Positions 29,002-38,262 are shown, counted from the first letter of the stretch. The stretch: DNA of 58,071 nucleotides from Candidatus Hermodarchaeota archaeon (GCA_016840135.1 JAEOSX010000016.1:1-58071), one strand, 5' to 3'. Translations and numbers: made by a program. Notes: generated by a model not told the origin, from the letters alone.

Positions 29002-29424
29002 ATGAAATCATCTCAAGCAATTACTGAGAAAGAGAAAGAACTCATCGAGTTGGCACGTACAGCATTGCAGCACGCGTACACACCCTATTCTGGTTTCAAA
29101 GTAGGTGCAGCTCTTCTTACTGGAGATAACCAGATATTCACTGGCTGCAACGTTGAAAACACATCATTTGGCTTGACCGTTTGCGCGGAACGAAACGCCG
29201 TTTATGCAGCAGTATGCAAAGGCGACACAAAATTTCGAAAGCTTGTCATCATAGTGGAGCAAGAGAATCCTTCGCTACCTTGCGGAGCCTGTCGACAGGT
29301 ATTGCTTGAATTCAGTCCAGAACTCGAAGTATTAGCTGTGGGCAATACGGGCCAAATCCAGCGCATGAAGTTGTCAGAGCTGCTTCCCCACGCGTTCAAA
29401 TACAAGCCCGGAAAAATCCGCTAA
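29002..29424 (+). CDS. cdd: Cytidine deaminase
   Basis: AYTPYSGFKVGAALLTGDNQIFTGCNVENTSFGLTVCAERNAV; PCGACRQVLLEF. Confidence 0.96.
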   Translation: MKSSQAITEKEKELIELARTALQHAYTPYSGFKVGAALLTGDNQIFTGCNVENTSFGLTVCAERNAVYAAVCKGDTKFRKLVIIVEQENPSLPCGACRQVLLEFSPELEVLAVGNTGQIQRMKLSELLPHAFKYKPGKIR

Positions 29425-29789
29425 TGGGAGTCTAGTCCCTGAAACAGTGTGCGGATATATCGAAAGACGAGTAAAAGAAGTTCAAAATCAAGGACTGGAC
29501 CAAAAGATATTCTGTGCCTGCCATTGGGCTCAGTGTAAAGGAATATGTTAGCGTTTCTCTTGACGACAATACTGCCTTGAGTGTCTTCGGTATAGACATC
29601 AAAGTTTTTAAAAAAACTTCTAACGAACACGGGATCTAAGGGGCGATTAAGAGTGATAGTAGCATAACCTGATTCGGTTGCTTGAATCCTTAGTTTGCCT
29701 ATGGTAAGTGTGTCCCCACTTTCAATTAATGGTTTCGCGCCATCAAGTAACTTAACAAGTGATTGTTTCACCAAGTCCTTCCTAGTCAT
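29421..29789 (-). CDS. Hypothetical protein
   Basis: 122-aa ORF from MTRKDL, converging on cdd with a 4-bp overlap. Confidence 0.5.
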   Translation of the reverse strand: MTRKDLVKQSLVKLLDGAKPLIESGDTLTIGKLRIQATESGYATITLNRPLDPVFVRSFFKNFDVYTEDTQGSIVVKRNANIFLYTEPNGRHRISFGPVLDFELLLLVFRYIRTLFQGLDSH

Positions 29790-29997
29790 TTTTACTGCCT
29801 CCTCGGGGACATGCAGAGAGAAGTCGGAGCACCTCACGTCACTCTAGACCACTCAAATGCAAGCTAGTCCTAGAAACCGCACTAAATTAAACTTTCGTTT
29901 TTCTCAACCCAAGCGTTAGAACCTTCTGCCCAAGAATTATTAGTTAGTGCATACAAGCTGAATCGAATAAATCTGGTAAGAATCCCTGGATTTGGAC

Positions 29998-30342
29998 ATG
30001 ATGATAGTAGCACGCTTTGAAGAAAGAGCAGAAGAGAAAGTAACAAAGTACGGGACTACTGGAACTACAATCCGGTGGCTCATCAATAAGGATAATGGGG
30101 CACGCACTTTTGCTATGCGACGCATCGTAATTCAACCAAAGGGGAAAATCCCCCTTCACACCCATCCTGAAGAACATGAAATCTATGTGCTGTCAGGCGA
30201 AGGGGCTGTCCTCAAAGAGAAAGGAGAAATCCCCTTCCAACAGGACATGTTCATATACGTATCGCCTAATGAGACACACGGTTTTCGGAACAGGGGCACA
30301 AAGCCTTTAGTAATTCTCTGTATGATTCCCTTACTTGGGTAG
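29998..30342 (+). CDS. Cupin-domain protein
   Basis: PLHTHPEEHEIYVLSGEGAVLKEKGE...IYVSPNETHGFRNRG. Confidence 0.92.
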   Translation: MMIVARFEERAEEKVTKYGTTGTTIRWLINKDNGARTFAMRRIVIQPKGKIPLHTHPEEHEIYVLSGEGAVLKEKGEIPFQQDMFIYVSPNETHGFRNRGTKPLVILCMIPLLG

Positions 30343-30359
30343 CCGTCGTTGGACGACCA

Positions 30360-31229
30360 TCAGTCTAATGGAAGGTCACGGTTGAGTTTTTGACCTGTAG
30401 GAGTGTTGGCTAAGCCTCCCTGGGCTGTTTCACGAAGGCTTTCAGGAAGGGCTTTCCCTATCTCGTCCATAGCACCAATCACTTCATCTACTGGAATCCG
30501 ACTTTCAACCCCTGCTAGGGCAAGCTCTGCAGCTAAAAGCGCCTGCATCAAAGCCCCAGCATTGCGAAGGATGCATGGTACCTCGACCAGCCCCGCCACT
30601 GGATCACATACTAGCCCTAGCATATTGCTAAGGCAGAGTGCAGCTGCATGACCCACTTGTTTTGGTGTGCCTCCGGCTAGTTCGGTGAGGGCACCTGCTG
30701 CCATAGCGGCAGCAACCCCGCACTCTGCTTGGCATCCCCCTTCAGCACCCGAAATCGAAGCATTAATTGAACAGACTATTCCAATTCCTGCTGCAGTAAA
30801 CAGAGCAAGAATTACATCCTCTTCTGAGAGCTTAAGACGATTTGCTGCTTCTGTGAGCGCAGCAGGTACAATTCCACAGCTTCCAGCTGTTGGACATGCA
30901 ACAATCTTTCCCATTGCGGCATTAACTTCAGCGACACCGAGTGCCATAGCCACAGCTTTGAGGATTCGGCGGCTTAGGAAACTAGGTTTAGTCTTGGCAA
31001 CAAGTTTTGCATCTCCACCACTGAGACCACTCACTGATCGGTTCTCCTCGGCAAGTCCTCGGCGGATAGAGGCTTGCATTACCCTCCAAACGGTGACCAT
31101 TTCCTCACGAACCTTTTCAGATGTCATGTCTTTTTGCTCTGCTTCTACGGCTATCACGATTTCCCCGATTTTTTCTCCGCGTTTTTCTGCGAGACGAATT
31201 AAATCCCGTAAATTCCTATAATTCATCAA
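30360..31229 (-). CDS. sdaAA: L-serine dehydratase, iron-sulfur-dependent, alpha subunit
   Basis: KIVACPTAGSCGIVPAAL, AEGGCQAECGVAAAMAAGAL, CDPVAGLVEVPCILRN. Confidence 0.95.
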   Translation of the reverse strand: MMNYRNLRDLIRLAEKRGEKIGEIVIAVEAEQKDMTSEKVREEMVTVWRVMQASIRRGLAEENRSVSGLSGGDAKLVAKTKPSFLSRRILKAVAMALGVAEVNAAMGKIVACPTAGSCGIVPAALTEAANRLKLSEEDVILALFTAAGIGIVCSINASISGAEGGCQAECGVAAAMAAGALTELAGGTPKQVGHAAALCLSNMLGLVCDPVAGLVEVPCILRNAGALMQALLAAELALAGVESRIPVDEVIGAMDEIGKALPESLRETAQGGLANTPTGQKLNRDLPLD

Positions 31230-31246
31230 GACACCTCGAACCTTTG

Positions 31247-31924
31247 CTAGTAAACTGGCTGAATGAATCGAACTATCTGAGCAACTTTCTCTAATTGTTT
31301 GACTGCCTCAAGAGGGAGTGGTTGGTCCATTTCTATTGCCATCACGGCAAGCCCTCCCCTGCGTTGACGTGTTACGTTAGCAGTAGCAATGTTCACATTA
31401 TTCTTAGCTATGATTTCAGAGGCCTGCGCCACAATGCCTGGCTGGTCTTTGTGAATCGTTATGAGCGTATAATATTCCCCTGACAGTTTGATTGGAAGCC
31501 CATTAAGCTCTATCACCGAAATGTTACCGCCTCCAACACTGATAGCGGTGATTTCAAAGTTTGTACCCTTATTGCCCTGAAGGAGTAAGCGCGCTGTATT
31601 TGGATGGTAATCATCACCAAGGTCCACGCGGCGGAATTTCACTAACAATCCCTTCTCTTTTGCTATCTTAAGAGATTTAGATATGCGTTCATCTGCAGCA
31701 CCGAAGCCCAAGAGCCCTGCGACGAGGGCTTTGTCTGTGCCGTGACCCTTACCGGTGAGAGCATAGGAACCGTGAAGATATATCACTGCTTTAACCGCAG
31801 GTTCGCTGAGAATAGCTCCAGCAATTTGACCAATGCGAACAGCCCCAGCGGTATGGCTGCTCGATGGACCAATCATTATGGGGCCAATAACTTCGAAGAC
31901 ACTATCCGCTTTACCCATATACAA
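31247..31924 (-). CDS. sdaAB: L-serine dehydratase, iron-sulfur-dependent, beta subunit
   Basis: VIGPIMIGPSSSHTAGAVRIGQ and C-terminal ACT-like DQPGIVAQASEIIAKNNVNIATANVTR. Confidence 0.95.
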   Translation of the reverse strand: MYMGKADSVFEVIGPIMIGPSSSHTAGAVRIGQIAGAILSEPAVKAVIYLHGSYALTGKGHGTDKALVAGLLGFGAADERISKSLKIAKEKGLLVKFRRVDLGDDYHPNTARLLLQGNKGTNFEITAISVGGGNISVIELNGLPIKLSGEYYTLITIHKDQPGIVAQASEIIAKNNVNIATANVTRQRRGGLAVMAIEMDQPLPLEAVKQLEKVAQIVRFIQPVY

Positions 31925-31995
31925 AACCGCCTTAACGACAGAATATCTCTGTGCATCTTTCTCATTTAAGAATTCGCCATAAAACTAGAAATCAG

Positions 31996-32340
31996 TTAGC
32001 AAACTCGCTCGTATTCTTCTTCGAAGATTTCGCCAAAGACCTGAATGAAGTAGCGGCGGGCGTCAGCTAATCCTTCTTTGCCTTCCTCAGTGAGTTGGTA
32101 GACGACTTGACGTCCTGTACGAGTGGGTTGGATGAGCCCTTTGTTGGAAAGTTCCTTTAGAGCAGGGTAGATGGTGCCTGGCGTGGGTTTGCTACCACGG
32201 CGTTGGGCGAGTTCTAAGGCGATTTGCTGTCCGTTCATAGGTTTACTGCTGAGGAGCCAGAGTATCTGGAAGGAGAGAAGGCCGCGCATATCGCAGCACC
32301 CTGGTGGACAGCATTGATCTTGTGATTCTTCAGGAGACAC
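31996..32340 (-). CDS. PadR-family transcriptional regulator with N-terminal CCxxxCC cluster
   Basis: MSPEESQDQCCPPGCCDMRGLLSFQILWLLSSKPMNGQQIALELAQRRGSKPTPGTIYPALKELSNKGLI; GTG start; divergent from arsM. Confidence 0.9.
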   Translation of the reverse strand: MSPEESQDQCCPPGCCDMRGLLSFQILWLLSSKPMNGQQIALELAQRRGSKPTPGTIYPALKELSNKGLIQPTRTGRQVVYQLTEEGKEGLADARRYFIQVFGEIFEEEYERVC

Positions 32341-32345
32341 GAGTA

Positions 32346-32363
32346 GTATTGGGTGCCCGATAC
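32346..32363. promoter_or_regulatory. Operator-like imperfect palindrome, site 1 (padR side)
   Basis: GTATTGGGTGCCCGATAC; shares TATTGG-N4-CCGATA with site 2. Confidence 0.7.
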
Positions 32364-32364
32364 A

Positions 32365-32374
32365 TTTAAATATT
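32365..32374. promoter_or_regulatory. AT-rich, near-symmetric TATA-like element between padR and arsM
   Basis: TTTAAATATT between the two palindromes; could serve either direction. Confidence 0.45.
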
Positions 32375-32393
32375 CTCCGCCCCCACGCCCGTA

Positions 32394-32411
32394 ATATTGG
32401 ACATCCGATAT
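32394..32411. promoter_or_regulatory. Operator-like imperfect palindrome, site 2 (arsM side)
   Basis: ATATTGGACATCCGATAT; shares TATTGG-N4-CCGATA with site 1, 48 bp apart. Confidence 0.7.
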
Positions 32412-32428
32412 CTCGTCGGTGGTAAACA

Positions 32429-33184
32429 ATGGGTAAACCAAAACAAGTCTCAAAATTATCTGATGAAGAAATTAAGGATGAGGTTCGAGCTGCCTACGCT
32501 AGAGTAGCGATGACTCGACGCGGCAGTTGTTGTGACAAAGCATCTTCCTGCTCCTCAGATAGTCTAGCATCACGGCTAGGTTATGATGTCGATCACCTAC
32601 CAGCAAGTGTAACTGAGTCATTTGCAGGTTGTGGTAACCCAACCGCACTAGCCGAACTCCGAGAAGGAGAAGTCGTTATGGATTTGGGTAGCGGTGCGGG
32701 TCTTGATGCTTTTTTGGCAGCCGAAAAGGTCGGCAAGACAGGCCGCGTAATTGGAATTGACATGACCTCTGAGATGCTTCAAAAAGCCCGTGACAACGCG
32801 GTCAAGCTTGGTGTCACGAACGTTGAGTTCAGGCAGGGCGATATTGAAGCCCTTCCGGTAGAAGATGAATCAGTTGATGTAATAATCAGTAATTGTGTCA
32901 TTAACCTCGCACCTGACAAGTCCAAGGTGTTCCGTGAAGCCTTCCGTGTTCTCCGCCCCGGCGGCAGACTGTTAGTTTCAGATATGGTTCTAAGGGGAGA
33001 GCTTCCAGAAGAAATACGTGAGTCGATTCGAAGCTATACTGGCTGTGTTGCAGGAGCAGTTCCCGAATCGGAATATCTAGAGATGCTTCGAGAGGCAGGT
33101 TTCGAGGAAGTTGAAGTTCTTGAACGTTCAGGTTCTGGTGCTGTTGTAAGCTCGAAAATCAAAGCTGTGAAACCAGCCGCCTAG
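32429..33184 (+). CDS. arsM: Arsenite S-adenosylmethionine methyltransferase (ArsM-like)
   Basis: [54 protein letters not shown] with conserved Cys. Confidence 0.92.
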   Translation: MGKPKQVSKLSDEEIKDEVRAAYARVAMTRRGSCCDKASSCSSDSLASRLGYDVDHLPASVTESFAGCGNPTALAELREGEVVMDLGSGAGLDAFLAAEKVGKTGRVIGIDMTSEMLQKARDNAVKLGVTNVEFRQGDIEALPVEDESVDVIISNCVINLAPDKSKVFREAFRVLRPGGRLLVSDMVLRGELPEEIRESIRSYTGCVAGAVPESEYLEMLREAGFEEVEVLERSGSGAVVSSKIKAVKPAA

Positions 33185-33266
33185 ACTCTACACCTTAGCG
33201 ATAACAACAAAAATACACTTTTAGTAGATAGTCAAAAAGCTAGAAGGTCCTTCTCAGCTAGAAAAT

Positions 33267-34103
33267 CTAACCGAGTAATCGGGGCAGAGGGAGAAGGAAA
33301 GTGTATTGCCAGAGGAGAAGACTGGTGATGATTAGGCTGGCTATTGTAATAATCCAATCAACACTGCGAAAGCTAGGTTGCCTGTGATATGTGCGTGTTT
33401 TCGCGTATCCGAACCCGCGACCGTCCATTGCCAGCGTGAGATTATCGATGCGGTTTAGAGCGGAAAAGACGAGGGGAAAGAAAGTGTATCGGATTCTAGT
33501 AAGGAACCCGCGTATGACCCCTCGATCCACAGGGATGCCACGGGTACGTTGCGCGTCTTGAACAATAGCGGATTCTTGGTCGAATAGAGGTACTAACCGC
33601 AATGTCAATACAAACAGGAAGCTGTAGCGATAAGGAATTCGAAGACGAGTTAAAGCAACAGCGAAGAGCGTGGGATCGGTGGTTGCTATGAAAATGGCGC
33701 TGACAAGAACGATGTTGATTAGCCGAAGACCAAGGACAATAGCATTAGAAACACCAGACATAGTAATGGGGAAAAATGGGCCTAATCCAGGCGCAAGGGG
33801 TGGAATAAGGAAGAAGAGAAGAGCACCATAGGAGGTGAAGATGAGCTGGACAACAGCGATAAAGAGAGCAAAAACAAAGATGCTGCGGAGACGGCTAATA
33901 ATTTGACGCAGACTTATTCCAGCAGCAAAATAAGAGAGGAGGAGAAATGCTAGAAGGACAAGAGAAGTGATATCCGAGTTGAAAAGAATAGTGAGGAGAG
34001 CGATACAGGTCAGGACAGTGAGCTTGGTTAATGGGTTTAGACGGTGAATAACGGAGCTATGTGGGAGATATCCAAAATGGAGGTGCTTTCCTTTCATTCT
34101 CAT
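33267..34103 (-). CDS. ECF transporter T component
   Basis: Multi-TM protein with RTRGIPVDRG and DNLTLAMDGRGFGYAKTRTYHR motifs of EcfT. Confidence 0.9.
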   Translation of the reverse strand: MRMKGKHLHFGYLPHSSVIHRLNPLTKLTVLTCIALLTILFNSDITSLVLLAFLLLSYFAAGISLRQIISRLRSIFVFALFIAVVQLIFTSYGALLFFLIPPLAPGLGPFFPITMSGVSNAIVLGLRLINIVLVSAIFIATTDPTLFAVALTRLRIPYRYSFLFVLTLRLVPLFDQESAIVQDAQRTRGIPVDRGVIRGFLTRIRYTFFPLVFSALNRIDNLTLAMDGRGFGYAKTRTYHRQPSFRSVDWIITIASLIITSLLLWQYTFLLPLPRLLG

Positions 34104-35698
34104 TTTGGCACCTCTCTGAAACTAGCCGATTTGTCTGGATGTGGTGGAATGTATTCCGCTTCTCCCAGCCTCCTTAAATGGGAAAAGGCTTGGTGAACAG
34201 GAGCGTCAAGGAGAAGTTTGCCTTCACTGAGGAAGAGGAGGCGCGTGCAGTAGGCGTGGACTATTGCTGGGTCATGAGTTGCTAGGAGAACAGCAGCACC
34301 CTCATTGGCAGCCTGTTTGATGATGGTCATCATCTGATTTACGTTTCTATAATCCAACCCAATGAAAGGCTCGTCAAGGAGGAGAAGACTGGGACGATGG
34401 ACTAAGATTGAAGCAATTGTTAAACGGCGTTGTTCTCCTAGACTGAGTGAAAAGGGGGAGCGTGAAGTGAAGGCGCTTAGACCAAAATCCACGAGTAATG
34501 ATTTTGCTCTGGTTTCGGCTTCATTTGGAGCTGGTTTCTTTATGTGACGGCTAGTAAGAAGTAGTTCATCTAGGACTCTGCGTTCGAAGAGTTGGTGGAG
34601 CGGGTTTTGGAAAACGAAACCCACCTCACGTGCTAATTCAGAGACTGGGCGACCAGAAACAGGACGTCCGTTTATCTCGATGTTGCCTCTATCAGGCGAT
34701 AGTAGACCTATCAGATGCTGCAGCAGAGTTGTTTTCCCCGAGCCGTTAGCCCCAATGAGACCAACTATCTCTCCGGAAGAAATAGCAAAGGAGATATCCT
34801 TGAGCGCAAACCCATAGGTTGAAGAATCATGGGTCGTTGGGTAGGAGAATTCGATTTCGCGAACTGTGAGAGTGGGTGATTCATCTCTTTCTAGCCTCGA
34901 TAAAGGAAACCTAGTGTTTTCGAGGGGTGAAAGATACACTCCAAGTTTCTGAAGAATTGAAGGGTGCTGACGTAGCTGAGAAGGATTTCCATCGAAAACT
35001 AGGCGTCCGGCATTCATTAGGAGGCAACGGGAAGCAATTGGAAGAAACGGAGATATTCTGTGATCGACAACAAGGATTGTGGTTCCCGAAGCTTGGTTCA
35101 ATTGGACTAGAGATGATATTACCTCACGTGCGGTAGGTGGATCAAGGCGGGCTGTGGGTTCATCTAGTAGAAGAATTGGAGATTGGAGGGCTAAAAATGA
35201 AGCGAGAGCAAGTTTCTGTTTTTCTCCACCAGAAAGAGTAGATGTGCTTCGATTTTTAATTTTCAGTGCATTAACTGTAGCTAAAGCCGATTTGATTCGC
35301 TGCACTAGTTCAGATTGGGGGGTTTGGAAATTCTCTAGACCGAAGGCTATCTCATCAGCCACGTTAAGGGTTACAATCTGGCTATCTGGGTCCTGCTGTA
35401 CTAGACTAATTGTTTTCGCAAGTTCATAGATTGGTAGAGTGCGAGTGTCAACGCCTTGAATTCGAACAGTGCCTTTGGATTTCCCTGTGAATTCGTGGGG
35501 GATAAATCCAGCTAAACTGCGGGTGAGTGTGCTCTTCCCGCAACCGCTCGGACCTGTAAGTAGAACGAACTCGCCTGCTTGAATAGTTAAAGTAATGTTA
35601 TGTAGAACTGGTTCAGTAGAACCCCCATATGTGAAGGAGAAATCATCTACCTTAATGGCTGGGGCTGAAGAGGAAGTGCCCTTGTTAACTGATGACAA
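34100..35698 (-). CDS. ECF transporter ATPase with two fused nucleotide-binding domains
   Basis: Two ABC cassettes: GPSGCGKSTL...LSGGEKQKLALA and GANGSGKTTL...LSLGEQRRLTIA; overlaps both neighbours. Confidence 0.93.
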   Translation of the reverse strand: MSSVNKGTSSSAPAIKVDDFSFTYGGSTEPVLHNITLTIQAGEFVLLTGPSGCGKSTLTRSLAGFIPHEFTGKSKGTVRIQGVDTRTLPIYELAKTISLVQQDPDSQIVTLNVADEIAFGLENFQTPQSELVQRIKSALATVNALKIKNRSTSTLSGGEKQKLALASFLALQSPILLLDEPTARLDPPTAREVISSLVQLNQASGTTILVVDHRISPFLPIASRCLLMNAGRLVFDGNPSQLRQHPSILQKLGVYLSPLENTRFPLSRLERDESPTLTVREIEFSYPTTHDSSTYGFALKDISFAISSGEIVGLIGANGSGKTTLLQHLIGLLSPDRGNIEINGRPVSGRPVSELAREVGFVFQNPLHQLFERRVLDELLLTSRHIKKPAPNEAETRAKSLLVDFGLSAFTSRSPFSLSLGEQRRLTIASILVHRPSLLLLDEPFIGLDYRNVNQMMTIIKQAANEGAAVLLATHDPAIVHAYCTRLLFLSEGKLLLDAPVHQAFSHLRRLGEAEYIPPHPDKSASFREVPK

Positions 35699-36743
35699 GG
35701 CTAGAGACCTTCCTGACCCAAAATTCTCCAGAATAATTTGTTGCGACGAGCCGCAGCCCGTTATCGACTATGATAATTATATCTGAATCACTAAGCACGT
35801 CTAACAGAGAAAAAGTTGCAGAATAACCATCAGATGCCAAAACAAGCAAAGCTGAAGCACCATCTGCTGGCCGGGCGTGTGAAAGAACAACCGCTAAGGG
35901 AACTCCTGTGTAATTCTGTGGAGGGACATAAGTAACCGAGCCGACCAATTCTGCTTCGACAATTATCTCCTGTGAAGAGAACGCAGAATAGGTGAATCTG
36001 TAGGGATTGCCAACCTGACCTGTTACATCACACCCTAAGGGGTCTACAGCTGGGCGCCACACAAACACTGCGTAAAGACCTGCACCGATGACAATTACCG
36101 AAAGGAAGACTACTGCTGAGACTTTGTAGGGATCAGGAAACCGCCTCTTGGCACGGGTTTTCGTGACGGGGGAAGGCGATGTTGCCCTGACTCGCGTTAC
36201 ATTTGCTTCGATGACTAAATCAAGAGTGGCTTTACCGAAATATCCAGCGAATATTATCCCAGAGGAAAAAGCAAGAACCACTAAGAGCAGAAAGAACATC
36301 AACGGTATTCCTGAGAAGTAGAGTAGCTGAAACAATACTACATTGGAAGCAGCAGCAAAACCACCAATAACACAGAAGAGTGGAAGGGAATTTCTGTGAC
36401 TGGTAACTGTCAGACCAGCGTCTATGATTAGCCCTTGAGCGAGACTAACAAAAACGATGATAATACCATGGGGATTGCCCGTGAAGAACTCTACTAAACC
36501 CTTCATTAGACCCGTAAGTGATGCAGCCCCTGCCCTCCTAATTAGCCCAGCTGCTAAAATTATCCAAAACACATGTAGTCCACTAAGAAATTGACCTGCT
36601 CCAAAAGGCACACCGACTGCAACATTTACCAACCGTCCTAGGTAACCCACATAGGTGCTTAAGGCGCCACCGAGCGCACTCAGTACCCCAATAGTAACCA
36701 AATCGCGAGTGCGAAAATAGTAGCGTGGAGGGGTTGAATTCAT
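35685..36743 (-). CDS. YkoE-like ECF S component with extra C-terminal beta-rich domain
   Basis: N-term membrane region (LVTIGVLSALGGALSTYVGYLG...GNPHGIIIVFVSLAQGLII) then TM and soluble domain containing NYTGVPLAVVLSHARPADGASALLVLASDGYSATF. Confidence 0.8.
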   Translation of the reverse strand: MNSTPPRYYFRTRDLVTIGVLSALGGALSTYVGYLGRLVNVAVGVPFGAGQFLSGLHVFWIILAAGLIRRAGAASLTGLMKGLVEFFTGNPHGIIIVFVSLAQGLIIDAGLTVTSHRNSLPLFCVIGGFAAASNVVLFQLLYFSGIPLMFFLLLVVLAFSSGIIFAGYFGKATLDLVIEANVTRVRATSPSPVTKTRAKRRFPDPYKVSAVVFLSVIVIGAGLYAVFVWRPAVDPLGCDVTGQVGNPYRFTYSAFSSQEIIVEAELVGSVTYVPPQNYTGVPLAVVLSHARPADGASALLVLASDGYSATFSLLDVLSDSDIIIIVDNGLRLVATNYSGEFWVRKVSSLVIS

Positions 36744-36744
36744 T

Positions 36745-38001
36745 TCAAGTAACTTCTCGAACTTTTAATACAGGAACACCATCGATTGCCACCAAATTGA
36801 TTGACCTCTCTACAAGAGAGTCGAATGGCTGGGCATCAATATCAGAGATTAAACTCAATCCCTTCGGGTTTGTGGATGAAGTGATCGTGTGAATAGGGGG
36901 ATACACGTCTGAAAGAATTTCTATGGTAAGAGTGTTCCTCACCCATCTAGCACCAGCACTTCCAAAGAACCAGGAAGGATGAGTTGTCAATTCAGCATCA
37001 GTGACATTATACGCTTCATCTGGTGGAAGAAATACTGTTTGGGGACCATCAGCCCAACCAGGGGCTTTTGTATCATTCAAGGAGTAAGCAAGGACCAGAT
37101 CACCCTGAAGGGCATAGATACTCGAGTTCGGATAGAGATTATAATAGGCATAGGACACGGAGTAGCCATCACTCGCGTTGACTCTTACGATATCGTTCTG
37201 ATCAATAGTTCCGATTAATTCCACGATGTCTGAAAGCAATGGACCAATGTATGTGCCATTCCCACGCCAGTTAAAGTATTTGTTCTGATATGCTGAGAAG
37301 CCCTGAATAGTGTCCATCAGCGCAAGTTCTAGCCAATACACTTTCTCCTCTTCTTCCCCATCAATGAGACGAATATAATTGAAACCACCGAAGTAGGTAT
37401 CTCGGAAAACCTCGATTCGCACGACATTTCTGGTCCAGCGAGCGCCTGCACTACCATCAAACCATGCAGGGTGAGTGGTTTGGTTTGCATCGTCAACACT
37501 GTATCCCAAATCAGAGGGTAAAAAGGCGATGAGGGGACCGTCTTGCCATGGGTTCGGGTTGGAGTCTGGCGTGGTTCCATTGTATGAGTAAGCTAGGATA
37601 AGATCTCCTTGGATGTTGTGAAAGCTTGCGTTTGGGTAGAGGTTGTAGTAAGCGTAGCATTGGGCATAGCCGTCACTAGCTGTAGCCTTAACTGTGTCAT
37701 TTTCGCCGATGATGAAGTTGGCGGATTCGAGAATGGTGGAAAGCCTAGGGCCGATGTAAGTCCCTCTACCGCCCCAGTTCATGAACCGGTTCTGGTATGA
37801 CGAGTTGCCTTGAAGTAGGCTCATAGTGGCGAGCTGGGTGAGGGTGAAGTTGACTTCATTATCTCCATCGATAACACAGATGCTAGAAGAAGTATCCCCA
37901 AGTGGAGGAGGCATGAAATAGGGTAGAAGGATAAGAGTTCCACCAGCGATGATTATTGCAGCAGCGACAATGGCAAGTCCAATCTTCATATCTCGGCGCA
38001 T
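36745..38001 (-). CDS. Membrane-anchored extracellular protein with two tandem copies of an ASDGY-type domain
   Basis: N-term TM/signal anchor, then two ~160-aa repeats (YQNRFMNWGGRGTYIGPRLS...ATASDGYAQCYAYYNLYP / YQNKYFNWRGNGTYIGPLLS...VNASDGYSVSYAYYNLYP); ATG start at 38001. Confidence 0.85.
   Translation of the reverse strand: MRRDMKIGLAIVAAAIIIAGGTLILLPYFMPPPLGDTSSSICVIDGDNEVNFTLTQLATMSLLQGNSSYQNRFMNWGGRGTYIGPRLSTILESANFIIGENDTVKATASDGYAQCYAYYNLYPNASFHNIQGDLILAYSYNGTTPDSNPNPWQDGPLIAFLPSDLGYSVDDANQTTHPAWFDGSAGARWTRNVVRIEVFRDTYFGGFNYIRLIDGEEEEKVYWLELALMDTIQGFSAYQNKYFNWRGNGTYIGPLLSDIVELIGTIDQNDIVRVNASDGYSVSYAYYNLYPNSSIYALQGDLVLAYSLNDTKAPGWADGPQTVFLPPDEAYNVTDAELTTHPSWFFGSAGARWVRNTLTIEILSDVYPPIHTITSSTNPKGLSLISDIDAQPFDSLVERSINLVAIDGVPVLKVREVT
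36907..37884 (-). repeat. Internal tandem duplication within the ECF-associated surface protein (about 37399-37884 and 36907-37377)
   Basis: Conserved landmarks in both halves: YQN-FNW-G-GTYIGP-LS, ASDGY, AYYNLYPN, QGDLxLAYS, DGP, TTHPxWFxGSAGARWxRN. Confidence 0.85.
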
Positions 38002-38046
38002 AAGCAAACCTTTAGGGTCTGGTTGATTCGTGTCAACTTAGCTAGG

Positions 38047-38109
38047 ATATGCACGGCGGTGCATATATCGCCTAAGGCGACCGCCCTGCTAAATAAGCCT
38101 TATGCACGG
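38047..38109. promoter_or_regulatory. Inverted/direct repeat cluster upstream of the ECF operon (operator or structured leader)
   Basis: ATATGCAC-GGCG-GTGCATAT (38047-38066), TCGCC-TAA-GGCGA (38068-38080), third TATGCACGG copy (38101-38109). Confidence 0.55.
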
Positions 38110-38262
38110 TACAGAATTGGACAACCTTTTTTTAGAGTGAACAAGCCCCGAGGTCGTACTTTGATAACCCTTAATAGTCCTTAAACATGTTAAACGTGTA
38201 TATCATCTCAAAGAAGAATGTAAAAGAAATCAAACTGGTGTTTCGCCTTGCAGAAGCGTACT

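Noticed and set aside
30667-31221. 184-aa plus-strand ORF (and 30403-30651)
   Set aside because: Antisense to sdaAA, Ala/Ser/Pro-rich low-complexity translation; shadow ORFs.
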